Assembly (NCBI GenBank): GCA_040954595.2
Contig: CM082584.2
Span: 11,656,001 to 11,720,000, forward strand
Origin: Balanoglossus misakiensis
Taxonomy: Eukaryota; Hemichordata
Direction: 5' to 3'
Length of the DNA stretch: 64,000 nucleotides
The position numbers and the translations under genes are program-made. The notes under the pieces were generated by a model. It worked only from the letters and a program-made list of their open reading frames with translations, had not been told where the DNA came from and made no database searches. Shown one piece after another: positions 24,549 to 37,105 of this stretch. The number at the start of each line of letters is the position of its first letter. The first letter of the stretch is position 1.

Positions 24549-26642
24549 GAAATCATCTTAGTCGACTGTGAGTGTCGCGGGTGAATCACATCTCGTTCAT
24601 TGTCATTGTTGTTGTTCAGTTCTGCAGTGAGAGGCTACAGAGGGCGGTCAAAGCTCCGCGCTTTAACGACGCAGACTAATATTATATTGATTTTCAAAGT
24701 TGCATCTAATTATGACATATCCACTTGGCATAATTTTGCAATTTGTGCGTGATACACACGCGAGGGCCGTAAAATAGCTGAGTCCTTGTTCTGTGACACG
24801 TACGGCCTTCAATACATCTACACTTGACCTTGCTTCCTGTAATTATCACACAGCCTTTCCTATCCCTGAATAATGTCCTCCCTGAAAACCGTTGCAGGGA
24901 GCTCATAGGTTAAGGGGCAAAACAGCTGCTTCAGAAATTGTAAACACAATAAATTATTTGCCTCCAAGAATGTTTCAACCAACTTTCATTTATAACATTT
25001 CGGACAAACTCTCCATTTTTAATGAAAATTTCATTTTTCAGATTCTCAGAAATAAGACCAGGACGTGTGATATTAACTTTCAAATTGTATTTGCATGTGA
25101 AAATAACGCTGAATACTGATATATATCATTGTCAGAGTCGAACAATGGGATAACTAATTCTCTTTGTGTTATTGGAGAAAGAGGATGAAATGGTATTAAC
25201 AATTACACCGGCAATTTAATTGTGTTAGAGCAGTAATTTAACTGTCTGACACTGCAATACTTTACTGTCCCGTTGTCAGAGTATAATTTCTTCTAATACG
25301 TTGTGATGCTGTCAAACGCAAAAACTCATTGTTTTGGACAGTCAAAATAGGACAATCAAAATCTGACTTTTGAAGAGACCGAGTTCAGAGGAAACACTGT
25401 GAGCATTAGATTTTTCGAAGTTCACTATGTTCGCAAAAATAAAACTTAGAATTTCATCTAATTTGACGTGTGCCAGGTTTTTTATTTTGAAGGCGACTTC
25501 GTCTGTAATCTAACCAGAGCTGCGAGACGGCATTAAACTGACAGTGAAAATCGAGTCGTACATCGATTAATCACACTCCTTTGTGCGCCGCTTATAAGCT
25601 GGAAAATTAAACCAAATGTTGGAGTTCACAGCATTTGATGTCTAATGCACTGCCCGGGCAAAAAATATGAGAATCCCGCTGACGACAGCCAGTAACAGAC
25701 ACAACACAAGCATTCTCGTTTTCGTTTTTTTTTTTTACAACACAATGATGTATTTAGGCAAGCTGCTTACGGGCACTGTGTCGTAATTTATTGGCCAATA
25801 ATAATGGGTAGATGAAGACGCTTGGCGCCAGTGTGGATATGCAACCTTAATAGGGGAAACAAATCAAAAGAAGGGATTCTGAAATAGATCCAGGATGTGA
25901 AGCAGTTAAAATATAATCTACACAGCTAATACCGCCGACCTATCATTGTTTGTGTTTATTGTTGGACGGAGCTGAGAAATCAATGATAAATTTAGAGCTC
26001 AGTGTGAGAGCAATAGGGAACAATCGACACAAGTCATACCCACTCTCTTATTGTCTCTCAATTGATTTTGACCACGCTGACAACGAAAGCGCCTAAATGG
26101 AAGATTAGTTGAGGAAACAAAAGCCAGATTGTGTGTGTAATTGAATCCAAAACAATGAAAAAACAGACGTTGTGTAAATATTAACGCAATCAACTTTGCC
26201 GATGCAATAATTAGACCGGTGAATGCATGAAGCTCCCCGACTGACACGTGCCGTTTGTATCTGCCTTTTAATCATTCATTCTGTCTTTCCTTGTAATTTT
26301 GACATTTACATGTAAGGCATAGTCATAGCCATCCATCATTTGTGACTATTTAATTATTGTTGTTACACTTTTATTACTATTTTGACAAGAAAGGCGCATT
26401 TTATCATGTGATTTCTCAGATTTTTTATGCACTAAAAGTATGATATAACGCAAAACAAACTAATACAAGACCAGGCACAGTTCAACATAATTATGATGCA
26501 AATAAATCAAAAAGTAATGAACATTTTGTTTGATCAATCAAAAGAAAATTGCAGTAAATGTTAGATTGATCAAAATAAATCTCAGCCAAAAATATTTTTC
26601 GCACCTCTTCCATTTTACTTTTAGAACGAAAAGCCTGCCTCA
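24549..26642. other. noncoding desert segment
   Basis: No gene is recognised. Around 25,490-25,660 and 25,760-26,260 the sequence is of moderate GC with TTAATC, TAATTT and GGCGCC words, unlike the AT-rich background. A further CTCF-resembling CAGAGGGCGG lies near 24637. Confidence 0.55.
25725..25736. repeat. T homopolymer, 12 bp
   Basis: Twelve T residues. Comparable A/T tracts occur at 30335-30347 (A13) and 57010-57022 (T13). None is attached to a recognisable retroposon. Confidence 0.85.
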
Positions 26643-26795
26643 TAATATAAGGTTATTCACAAAATACCGGGATTTATGTCCGAGTACATCGTGCAGCGCA
26701 GGTATTGTCCGAGACGCGCAGCGTCGAGGACAATACCGAAGCGTACGATGTACGAGGACATAAATCCCGGTATTTTGTGAATAACCTTATTATTA
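26643..26795. repeat. near-perfect 150-bp inverted repeat (hairpin)
   Basis: The left arm beginning TAAGGTTATTCACAAAATAC (from 26648) is matched by its exact reverse complement on the right, which ends at about 26789. Inner segments also pair: GTACATCGT (26684-26692) with ACGATGTAC, GGTATTGTCC (26701-26710) with GGACAATACC, and GACGC with GCGTC at the centre near 26718. Only a few positions mismatch. Such perfection implies a recent fold-back insertion or selection for the RNA or DNA hairpin. No transposase is encoded. It directly abuts the inverted-repeat element on its right. Confidence 0.85.
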
Positions 26796-27293
26796 TACAC
26801 CTTTTCCGGACGTCCTTGATGAACGATAAAGAATAAATAGGCCGCTATCGGACTTTCTAGTTTTCAGACGCCGCCATGACGTAATTTGCATATCGAACGC
26901 GCCTTCACCTCGCGCATCAGGTGATGCTAGTGTCGAGCTGCCCATGTCTCGCGCGCGAAGTTCTACGCTGCAGGGATGAACGCGCTCGCCTGTTCGTTCA
27001 CACATTCCTTCGACTGAAATTTCATCGAAGATTTTGACTTATTTCGCATCTTGGGCCACCAATAATTTTGTTTAATAACGACTGTGTACTTTTTATATAA
27101 TTTTTTGTGAGAGTAGGGTGCAATATCATCATTGTTTACATCAGACAGCTGTGAGGTCAAAGGTCAAATATGCGTCCAATAACCCTGTGGGTTATGGGAC
27201 TCCGCGTCCTCATTTGAATAATTATTGGACGGTGATACCGCGAATTATTGTATTACGGAACTCCATAGGTTACAGCAGTAGGTGTATAATAAT
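26789..27293. mobile_element. non-autonomous inverted-repeat element (MITE-like), about 505 bp
   Basis: ATTATTATACACCT at 26789-26802 is the exact reverse complement of AGGTGTATAATAAT at 27280-27293. The interior is more CpG-rich than the surroundings and includes a second inverted pair, CGTCCAATAA near 27173 and TTATTGGACG near 27222. It codes for nothing recognisable. A perfect DR1 nuclear-receptor site, AGGTCAAAGGTCA, lies at 27154-27166. Whether the 150-bp hairpin on the left is part of the same element or an older target is unclear, because the hairpin's right arm runs into the left inverted repeat. Confidence 0.6.
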
Positions 27294-30200
27294 ACGGATT
27301 ATTGATAAACTGTTATGGCCAATTTCATTCATACGTGGTATTTGTCTGAAAAAATGACTAGAGAGTGGATGACTGAATAACGTAGAGTGCTGTTCATCAG
27401 AGAGTCTGGCCTGCAATAGTTACTGCATCGGCGGTATATTGTACTCTCATCGCATATCATTACGATGAGATGAGACGAAGCCTCCGCCAATGAAATTACT
27501 GCGGTTGGAATGAAGCACCGATCAGAAGGCACCGTCCTACTTAGTGAGTGCATCGTTCGCGGTCGCTTGAGCAGAAATGATTACTTTGCGCGCTGGTGGT
27601 GGTAGGGGGGGGGGGATGATCTGAATATCTCGATATTGTAATGCAATTGTTTGGAGATTCTATTAGACCTGGCTGGTCTCACAGACAGCGACGAACCCCC
27701 TTCTTTTGTGGCAATCAAATCAGGCAGAAACTGACAGGTACAACAAAGGCCGGATATTGTCTCCAAACAGTGACAATAACAACACGACACAGTTACAACT
27801 TAATGAGCTTTTGACATATCCCAGTCACCTCTTTCCTGAAATTACCTACGTTTTCTTTATCCTCTCCGTTTAAGTCACAAAATTAACACCTTTGTCTGAA
27901 ATATATGAGAAATCAGTGTAGCCAGCAGAAGACCCCATCCAACAATATTGACACAGAAAAAACAGTTTCTGTCTCAGTAAAAACATTAAGATTAAAAATA
28001 ACAACTTTTTCTTTGGTCTATTTCAGTGATGTCTGACAATATCAATGAAACCGTGGCAACTGGGAGCGTACCACTATTTGACTTTACATAAATTAGCAAA
28101 AAAACTATGTCATCAAACATTATTAAAAGTTTTCAAAAACACCGAGCAAAGGTGACATTTTACGTGTGAGAAGATTACAACACTGGAAAGGGAGAGCTCG
28201 GAACCGTGCGGCGAAGATATCACAACAGTGAAACCATGGAGGTTTGTTTTTTCATTTGGAAATACGAATGTGGGGGAAATGTCGACAGGAAAAGATGCGG
28301 AAGCGACAAGGCACAGTCGTCATAGCGAGAGAGATCAGAAGACCGAGGATCATGGAATGATTCCACGCGTGAAGCTGTGAACTGAAGAAAGCAAAAACCA
28401 CCGGCGGACGTCCCAGCTGAGAAGTGTTGAATGGGAGCCATTGTTGTACAAAGTGTAACTGTTACAAAGAACAAAAGAACTGTCTGGGACATCCATGCGG
28501 CAACGCAGCTATAAATGGCCGGCAGCCCCGAAACTCACGTGTCTGTGAGATTTATCCACTACTTTCTGTGAGGAGTCTATAAAGAAACAGAATTGTGTTT
28601 TTTTATGCCTTCTATTTTTGGAACCTGCGTCATGTTCTGCAGATTGCATTAAATTTCCCTGCAGTGGTAGAATTTTACAGAAAAGATATCACTATATGAT
28701 GGAAGTCCCTGCTGAGGAAACGCACTGAAGTATAAACTGGTCTTGGTGTGTGCCAGGTAAACATGAGGAAAAAGACATGAATCTGTGGGAATAACACACA
28801 CCGAAAGTTTAACGGGAAAAATTCTGAAATTGTTACCATTCTTAGGAGTCAAGATGCTGGATAAAACTGAAAACATCCCTGATGACCAAGCAGGCCATTG
28901 GTGGAAAATCTACTGGGGGACAAATACTTGTTGGACCAGGCAGGAATGTGATCAACTCAGTGACACCTGCTCAATTGGCACGTTTCGGTGAGCAGGAGAA
29001 TACAAACAGCTCATCATAGGAATCAAAATAACCCAAATAATGTGAAAAGTTAGCAACTGTGTCCCTTTAAGGCAGAGAACCGGTTGAAGGAAGTGGTTGA
29101 CATGACAAGACAGACTGCAATCAAGATGGAGAGCAGTCGCGAAGGACTACTGAACGGAAAGAAAGGAGTCTGCTAGCTACACTGAAACCCACCATCTGGG
29201 AAAACATTCTGCAATGAAAATTGAAAGTCATAAAAAAAATTACATCAGAGAAAAAAAATTACTCTGAGACACTGAAAGAAAGAACCTGATAGACAGTCAT
29301 AAAACGACCACAGAAAACAATCAGAACAGACAGAAGATTGAAGGTACCCAAATATCACTGAGGGGAATTGTCTTTGAAATAATTATTACTGGTGAATATT
29401 AGACTGCCATCCCCTGTTGTTTCTAGTTGCCATTCCCGGAATTGAGCTCAGGCAGAAGTCATGTTGCAGATTACCAGCACTGACCTGTAGTCTGTTTTTC
29501 ACTGTAATTTATCTACTTTTTTATGAGTAGTGATAAAATGACAAGTCAGCAGATTTTTCTTTTCGCACAACTGTACTGTCATGTATTCCGGTTTAGCCTA
29601 CGGTTGAGTGAAACTTCCAATGTAACATTGTGAATGTTTCCAACTTCATAATTGCGCTGGGAATCTGATCTAGATGTTTTCTCTGATCATTTGCAGGGCA
29701 GGCAGGAAATCATACCTCATGTTGTATAAAAGTGAACAAAAAAATGAATAGATAATTTGCGATTTTTATGACACAGCGTGAGAGGCAGGTGAAATTTGAG
29801 ACACAAGTAGAACACAATTGTAAACAGTTCAATGCCAAGTGCACACACAACAGAGTGGCTTGGAGTTGGATCAGCTGTCTGGATATGCGACTGTTAAAAT
29901 ACTGCATTGACTGGACAATTATGTTAGAAAGTGCTTGTTGCTGTGAGTGGATGAGAATTGGTTGTTGTTGGAACACCTTGTCTGCCGAGTGGTAATCTTA
30001 ACCGTACACTTGACTAGAATGCCGTTTGCATGCAGGGAGCAGTCATAGGGGAGTTTTTCTTTTCTTTTCACGGTTGATACTTGCATCTGTGTGTTTACTT
30101 AAAACAACTGACAACTGCACCATCATTGCAGTTTTGTTTCCAAATGCTCAAGTTTCTTGGCGTGCTTCCTCAAACAATTTAAAATACCCATGATTTGTCA

Positions 30201-32360
30201 TGACGCAGACTTAAAGCATATATGTGAGGTGCATCGTTTGACAACTGAATTCAATGCCCAGGCAGTTGTCAACAATAACCACACAAATCCCACGCACACA
30301 CGCTGTATTTGACAAACATGGCATTTCATGCAGCAAAAAAAAAAAAACAGTTTATAGAAAACAAACTGCTGTCAGATCGCGGAAAGAAACATGTCAGAAG
30401 TTACACGGCCTTTGACGACAAAATTGATGTGCAGAAGTGACCTGCTGACAAGTAACTGTTCAATCAGAGAAAATTGTGAATTGAGACGGAATTCATCCAG
30501 AGCCTGTGTGTCTCTCACAATCAGGCCGTCACTAGTATTATTATCATTTGGTGTCTTCATTGTACCTGCTGTGGCCGTCACTGAACTCGGATGAAACAGA
30601 GAAAATAAATGGTGCAGGCAATGTTTTGTGTCTGTCTTCTTTAAACAAAACATTGAACAAGCTTTGACTTTAAAGCATGAACTAAAATTCATATAGAAAA
30701 AAACAGAAAAAAAATATTAAAAGATGCATCTGTACTTTTTGATTGGAAGAACTACAAATATGCCGATTTTTGGGCTTTTGTGAAAAAGATGAATTCAGTA
30801 TTTGAAAATGATAATCGACTCGACCACAAAAAGACCATCCAAATATACCTAAAAATTTCCAATTATTGGATAATTACCATTTAACCAATATCAAGGACAA
30901 TGTTGATATACTGTCTGACACTTCGAGTTCATTTCTCATCAAATATTTGTCCTTGATACATTAATGTAAAGGTCATTTCAACTAAGGCTTCATCACACTT
31001 TGAAGACGTGAAATAATTTGACAATTTTTAAATGGCCCGTGTGGGTGTCTGTATATTAACACTGTCACTTTAAAGAAATATAAAAAATAAAAGTTGTACT
31101 CAGAAAACAAACTTTCTGTTCTAACAAAAAGTAAGAATGCAAGATGGGTCTGCTTACAAAATAAACATGTGCCCACACTGTTTCATTAAACAAACAGTAT
31201 AATTTGTCTTTTCAAAATGTAATTTCCAAATCAGGCTTGAAAAAAACACAGTGAACGACCGATTTGTGGGGGGCAAAAAAAAACCACAGAAGAATAAGAA
31301 CAGATGTCAGAGTTGTTCACTTAAAACAGTCGCTGACAAAATGAATATACTCCAAAATTACAAGCCTGATGTCAAATGTTATTGAGTCTGTTCAATCAGA
31401 AACCTGACTGCGGCTAGCAACCATGGATAGCTGCCAATGAGATGTATACACACAGCCAGCAAAAATGAGCATGTATCTCTAAATGAGCATGAAATTTAAT
31501 AGTATTTACACTGGGCACTACTTGTAGTCAGTATGATTCACAAACACTAGCAGGTGGATTTTTCATATTATGTTAAGCAGCCCCCGGAAACCGACGGCTC
31601 CGATGAAAGCAAATGTCATTACCATTAAAATGGATGTGTCGACCTGTGCCGAAGTTCAGCTAAAATTAGGCGCTGATCTGATCTCGCGGAGGTCGCAGAC
31701 GGTCTTGATCTCTCGGAGTTCAAGAACGTGGGATTCATTCACAAGTAACACCTTCTTTCATGCGGTAGAATCGTACTTGATGGGTTTGTGTGTGTGTTGG
31801 GGGGCAGAGGTTTGTCATTGCCGTGGAATTATTTCGATGGCTGCATCGGTAATAAGAAGATAGACACAGTTGGGCGTTCAACGTGATCGTAATCCCAATG
31901 TCCTGAAATTGACCTCGCCCGGAAACAGACATGAATTTAACGACAAGAGCAAGCATGTTTGTTTGCACACAAGGTCAATTCATCTCCCCGACTCGTAAAT
32001 CCAGACAGGTATTCTAACTTTGATTTTGACAGATCAAAAATACAATAGGAACAGGCAATCAAGTCTCACTATATACCCACTCTGCAGAGAGGCAGACAAA
32101 ACACAAACAGGGCTTTCAAATTTGCCAAAGTGATCAAGTCTGATCGCACGACACACACTGCGTGATCAATCACGGAGGAAATTCAAAATTTGACGTTAAC
32201 TGCTCTTTTTTCCCCAGCAACATCGCATGAACTCAAAAGATGGCAGCGACAGCCAATCACTCAACTCAAGCTATGAAACGTCCAAATCTACTAATTTCAG
32301 TAACATCAAGTCAATTGACTGAGTAAACACTGGCTACACTTTATCATGAGATATTTGAGA

Positions 32361-32372
32361 GGGGGGGGGGGG
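32361..32372. repeat. G homopolymer, 12 bp
   Basis: Twelve G residues directly following TTTGAGA. Confidence 0.9.
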
Positions 32373-35300
32373 AATCAAATCGGCTATTTTCATCATCATT
32401 TTGTTGATACATGACAGGGCTCTCATTTTCTCCTTTGCCAAAAGAGCTAGATTGAGTTGTACTAAGGAGTATCCACGCGCTGAATGAAATGCGCATCAGA
32501 ATAGATAATCACACAAAATGAGCAGCAGTTCCAATCAATGTTGATATATATCACATGATCTGACAGCGCAGAAACGCAATACTGTCATCAGTTTTTTTCT
32601 CAAACAACATTCCTCGCTGTTTCTGCGACAACGTTTAACAGGGTAACATGTACGTGTATATCCAGACTCGATAGAAATTCGCCGTCTGTTCAGCTGTTTT
32701 TTTATTTATCACATATCATGTACAATACCAGCTAGTATCTTGCCTACAGTATTTCAGTCAGGATACCACGTCATGTTGTCAAAATTCAACAAGAATTCTT
32801 TCTAAACCTGCCAAGACGGAAAGACTTCGCACATGAAAGGAAAACCTGCAATTATGTTGAAATAATTTCATCGCGTCGTGAGCTAGCTGAAACGTAATGC
32901 TGTTTTAACCGTAATTAACTGCACAGTCACGCGACAACACAAACAAAAATGCACACGCGTGGTAGGTCATACCTACACTACAAAGAAAACGTGTCTAAAG
33001 GAAGACCGATGAAATTTCCAATATCCGACGTGGTGCGACATTCTTGGGGCTTTCTTTTTTCACACCCACAAGGGGGAAAAAATCTTATAAAAGATGAATT
33101 TGTAAACATTGTTGGGAGGAGAGAGGTAAATCAAAGCTGTTGTAGAGATGCTCCGTGTATAGGGGAAATGTAATTCCATAGATGTGGTCCTAAAACCTTC
33201 TGATTTGTGTCTTCAACAAAAAGCAATCAGTCAGCAGAAAATACTACACCCATAATGCCATGTTTGGGGGTTGTGCAGAAAAAAAGTCAAGAATATCAAT
33301 CATGCCCCATCAAACACTGACATTTGTTTTGTCAGTACTAAACCATGTTTCCCCCTTTCTCCAATTCCCTTTTGGTAGGGAACTATAATAAAAAATACAA
33401 TCACTGCAACAAAAATGAGCTGTTTGTAAGACAGGAAGGAGCTGTAGCTATCTGGCTCTTAGCTTCACCTGCTTTTATGAATTCATGCAAGACGCGATGT
33501 CACTGACCTGACTCTTGTCATGTTTGCCATGACAGACACACAATTTTTTTGTCTGTTTTCTTGTTTATATCATTGATTTGAATTTGGAAAAACAGTAAGA
33601 AATATTAGTATTTTGACATTTGCATTTGCACGAAAGTTAAATTTCTAGGAACTTATTACCGCCCTTTACTGTTTATAATTCTTCGCGCCCCCTCACAGGT
33701 GCGCCATGCACAAGCACGTACTCCTTGCTGAGATTTCAAAATGCATTTGGTTAACTTACAAGAGGCTAGTTATTCCTTGACAGTGATGTAGAATACAAAA
33801 GAACGGGGCAATGTACTCTTATACAAAGCCTATAAGTAGAACACGTGAAGAAAACAATTTGGTTTCTCGGCTAAACACCAGCTGAAATCAAAAGCTGTAT
33901 TAAGTCCCGTCAACTTGATAAGTACAACAATGACTTTGATTGACAGGCCCCCCTCTTGGAGAAATCAGTTGTCATCGGTGACAAGTTCATCTGATAATGA
34001 CTCCAGTGCTTCACACTATCGTCCATCAAACGATGCATTGATACATTCGGATTTGACAATTCTTCTACCTCCCAATGGGTACTATCGAACAAAGCCTGCT
34101 GATGATTTCAACTAGTTGAAATTTCTTCATCAAAGTTTTAGTCTTTTAATTGAATTTCTGAGATCTTTATGATGCTGATCAATTCCAGTGATGATCCAGC
34201 AATTGAGAGACAAGCCACAAGTTTCCTTTTTGTGCCATTGAGGGCAGCCTTCATCACCACTGTCGCAAACACACAATGCAAACAACAATAAGCCTCTAGT
34301 AGCGATCGCCAGTCACTAATTCTTGTTTTCCATGCTGAAAAGAGCCTCCGTCCTCTCCCGAGACACAATCCATTTTTTATGCCCGTTTAATTTCGAACTT
34401 TAATCCTGTAAAGTCATCCCGTTTAAGATACGTCAGTACTTCTGACACCATTCATATCTGGTTCTCTCTGCCGATGTCCCAAGTGTCCGTCTCTTGTTAT
34501 TGTTCTCCCGAAAGAGACTTCATTAAAAATGAAATTGGCACAATTGCAAGACACACCATGATTTCTAATAATCTTTATCTGAAGAACCATGATAATAATT
34601 CATGGCTGATAAAGAGAGTGATCGCCATGGCAGCCACGGGTGGAATTTCAAGATAAGAACAGCAGAGAAAGAATGACAGTGTGTTTCATTGCTGATAAAG
34701 TCGGACTTATGTAGAAGTCGATAAGGCTGTTGATATTACAGGTACTGAATAACAATTCCGATGTTTATGATGACAGCTCTGGATCAAACAAAACCGAAAT
34801 TGAAATCTTCTCCCCATCTCCTGTAGAGCAGTTTTTGTTTTCTGTCGTGATCGACGCACACACAGAGCAATCCTCCTGCTGGTACAGAGTTAAAGTCACA
34901 GACTGCTGGGGTTTGGGTGAAATTTTCATGTTGGGGACCCCTGACCTCCCTAAAGGAAGGGGGAAAAAATATGAATTGCAGTCACAGAGGTCGGGGTTTA
35001 CTTGTCATTTTTCCAAATTACATCATCAGTCATGAAGAAAAGTAGTATACAGGGAAGAGAAACACTGGTATGTACTGAATTAAAAGAAAACATTGCAAAA
35101 AAATGAACTGAATTATCCAAATGTCAAAACTAATCAAGGTGTTTGAAATATTTCCTGTATTGTTCTGCGACAGAGACAAAGGCACCCGGAATATTTTGAC
35201 TGCAAAAGCTCTCCTATCAGAGCTGTTCAGAAAGCCCATCAATCTACAAGCAAGAATCCCGAGTGAGAGTTAATACTGATGAAGTCGAGACTCCGCACGA

Positions 35301-37091
35301 TCAGGTGGATGAAGAAGCCTATTGTCGCGCAAAGCGTCTACGCGAAAAAGATAGATAGTTTGCTTATCAAGCAGCCTCCGACTCTGTTTCCCCGATAACA
35401 CTCTATCATTTTGCCTGGTACTTTCAACAAACCCCCACAATGATTGTAAATTGTCCCTCTAGTGCCTAACATGTCAACTGCCGCTTTCCCCATGTCACTC
35501 ATACATCACAATGCAAAAAAAAAGCCACTCATAGTTTCCTCGCTAAGAACGTACGTACGTGTCCTGCTGGCTGACGCCACATCTGAATGCAAAATCAGGA
35601 CGACGGGGGCACAATCATTTTCAGATCTCTCAAACTGTCGATTCTTCCCGCCTTTATTGTTTCATCAACTGGGCGCAGACATGCCACCTCATTTTTCTCT
35701 CTCCCCTTTTGTTGCACCGAGCTAAACACGATGGCTAATTGTTCTCTAAGCACCTCAGAATCTCTAGCCTTCTCTTGCAGACACTTGTCTTTAAACTAAA
35801 AGGTCGTGCTACTTATTTTCTTTGTCAACCCCAAGAAAAAAAGACACGAAAAAAACCCACATCCAACCTCATCTGGTCATTAACTGGATGAGAATTGTCA
35901 CTCATTTTGGCTTTTGTGAAAAAAAAGAAACTTTTCAAAAAACCTGACATTCCTATTAGCTGCTACTGAACAGAAGCCTGCACCTGCAACTGTACGGAGA
36001 AAACACACACACATACACCACGGATCATACAATCATATTCCGGGAATATCCTAGCTGCCAAACTGATACAAGTTAATTGACATCAAACCGCAGACATTTC
36101 ACTCAAAGAGAGCAGAGCGTTTGATTTGCTCCATTGAAGAGTTGCCCATCCCCCAACGAAACCTGCCTATTATTACTGGTTTAATGCGCACGGCATGGCA
36201 GAACGAGACGCTTGTTTGGCACAAATTCTCCAGTCACAAGACTTGACGTGGATGAAAGCCATAGCAGTTCTACAATGCATGTCTGCCAGCTTGATTAATA
36301 CTTTATCACATCAAGGGAAGCAGACACTCGGCCGTGAAGAGAGATCTGGAGAGAATCGTTGTTATCACGTCAAAAAATCAACTGTCATCTTTCCATTTGA
36401 AAATTTCAGGCGATGGGGGAAATGGAATAATTTGGTTGTTTTTTCCTCCCGTCATTCTCTTTGAACGTTCATCAAGGAAACGAGAACGCCTTTCGAAAGC
36501 TGACACAAAGCCCGCTGAATACAATTTCCCCCACTGTTGAATATTTAACACAAATCAAGGCTGAGACATTCGACAGTTGTATCAAAATTTAACAGGTCTA
36601 ATTTCAGGCTGTCTTGGCGTGTGTCAGTTTCACGTGCCAATGCAATGAATGGTTTTCACTCTGTGGCTTTTACTGCGCACGTCATTCAGAGGTGAAAGAC
36701 GTATATTCACGAGCGAGCGGGAAAAAAAACAGAATAAGCTGATTTGTGGGTTTAATTTTGGAGTCTGTAGTGAAATTGACATTGTCTATTTATAGTTTCC
36801 TGCGTTTATCGAGTACAAAGAAGGGACTATTTCCCCCTTCATCTACACCGTTATTCTAGCATTCCTTTTCTTTTTTCTTGTTAAATTGAAGTCACCAGAG
36901 GGAGGAAATTCAGCGACACGTCCTGTCTAAGATTGGAGCCGGGATGTGAAGGGAAATGCAAGGTCGCTCTGTTTTGACACTGGAGGAAATGAACACAGCA
37001 GACCAGTAGTCGAGCAAACAATGGGTTTGCAATGAGCGAAAGTTTAACTAGAATTAACTTTTTTCTACCGGCAGATTACGGCAGAGCAGTG

Positions 37092-37105
37092 GTTGCCATG
37101 GAAAC
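37092..37105 (+). promoter_or_regulatory. consensus RFX X-box
   Basis: GTTGCCATGGAAAC is a textbook X-box, the imperfect palindrome bound by RFX factors (ciliary and neuronal genes in animals). Related sites occur at 11236-11249 (GTTGCCAGGGAAAC), 51282-51295 (GTTACCAAGGCAAC) and near 62809 (ATTGCCATGGCAAC). No adjacent gene is visible at this one. Confidence 0.45.
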
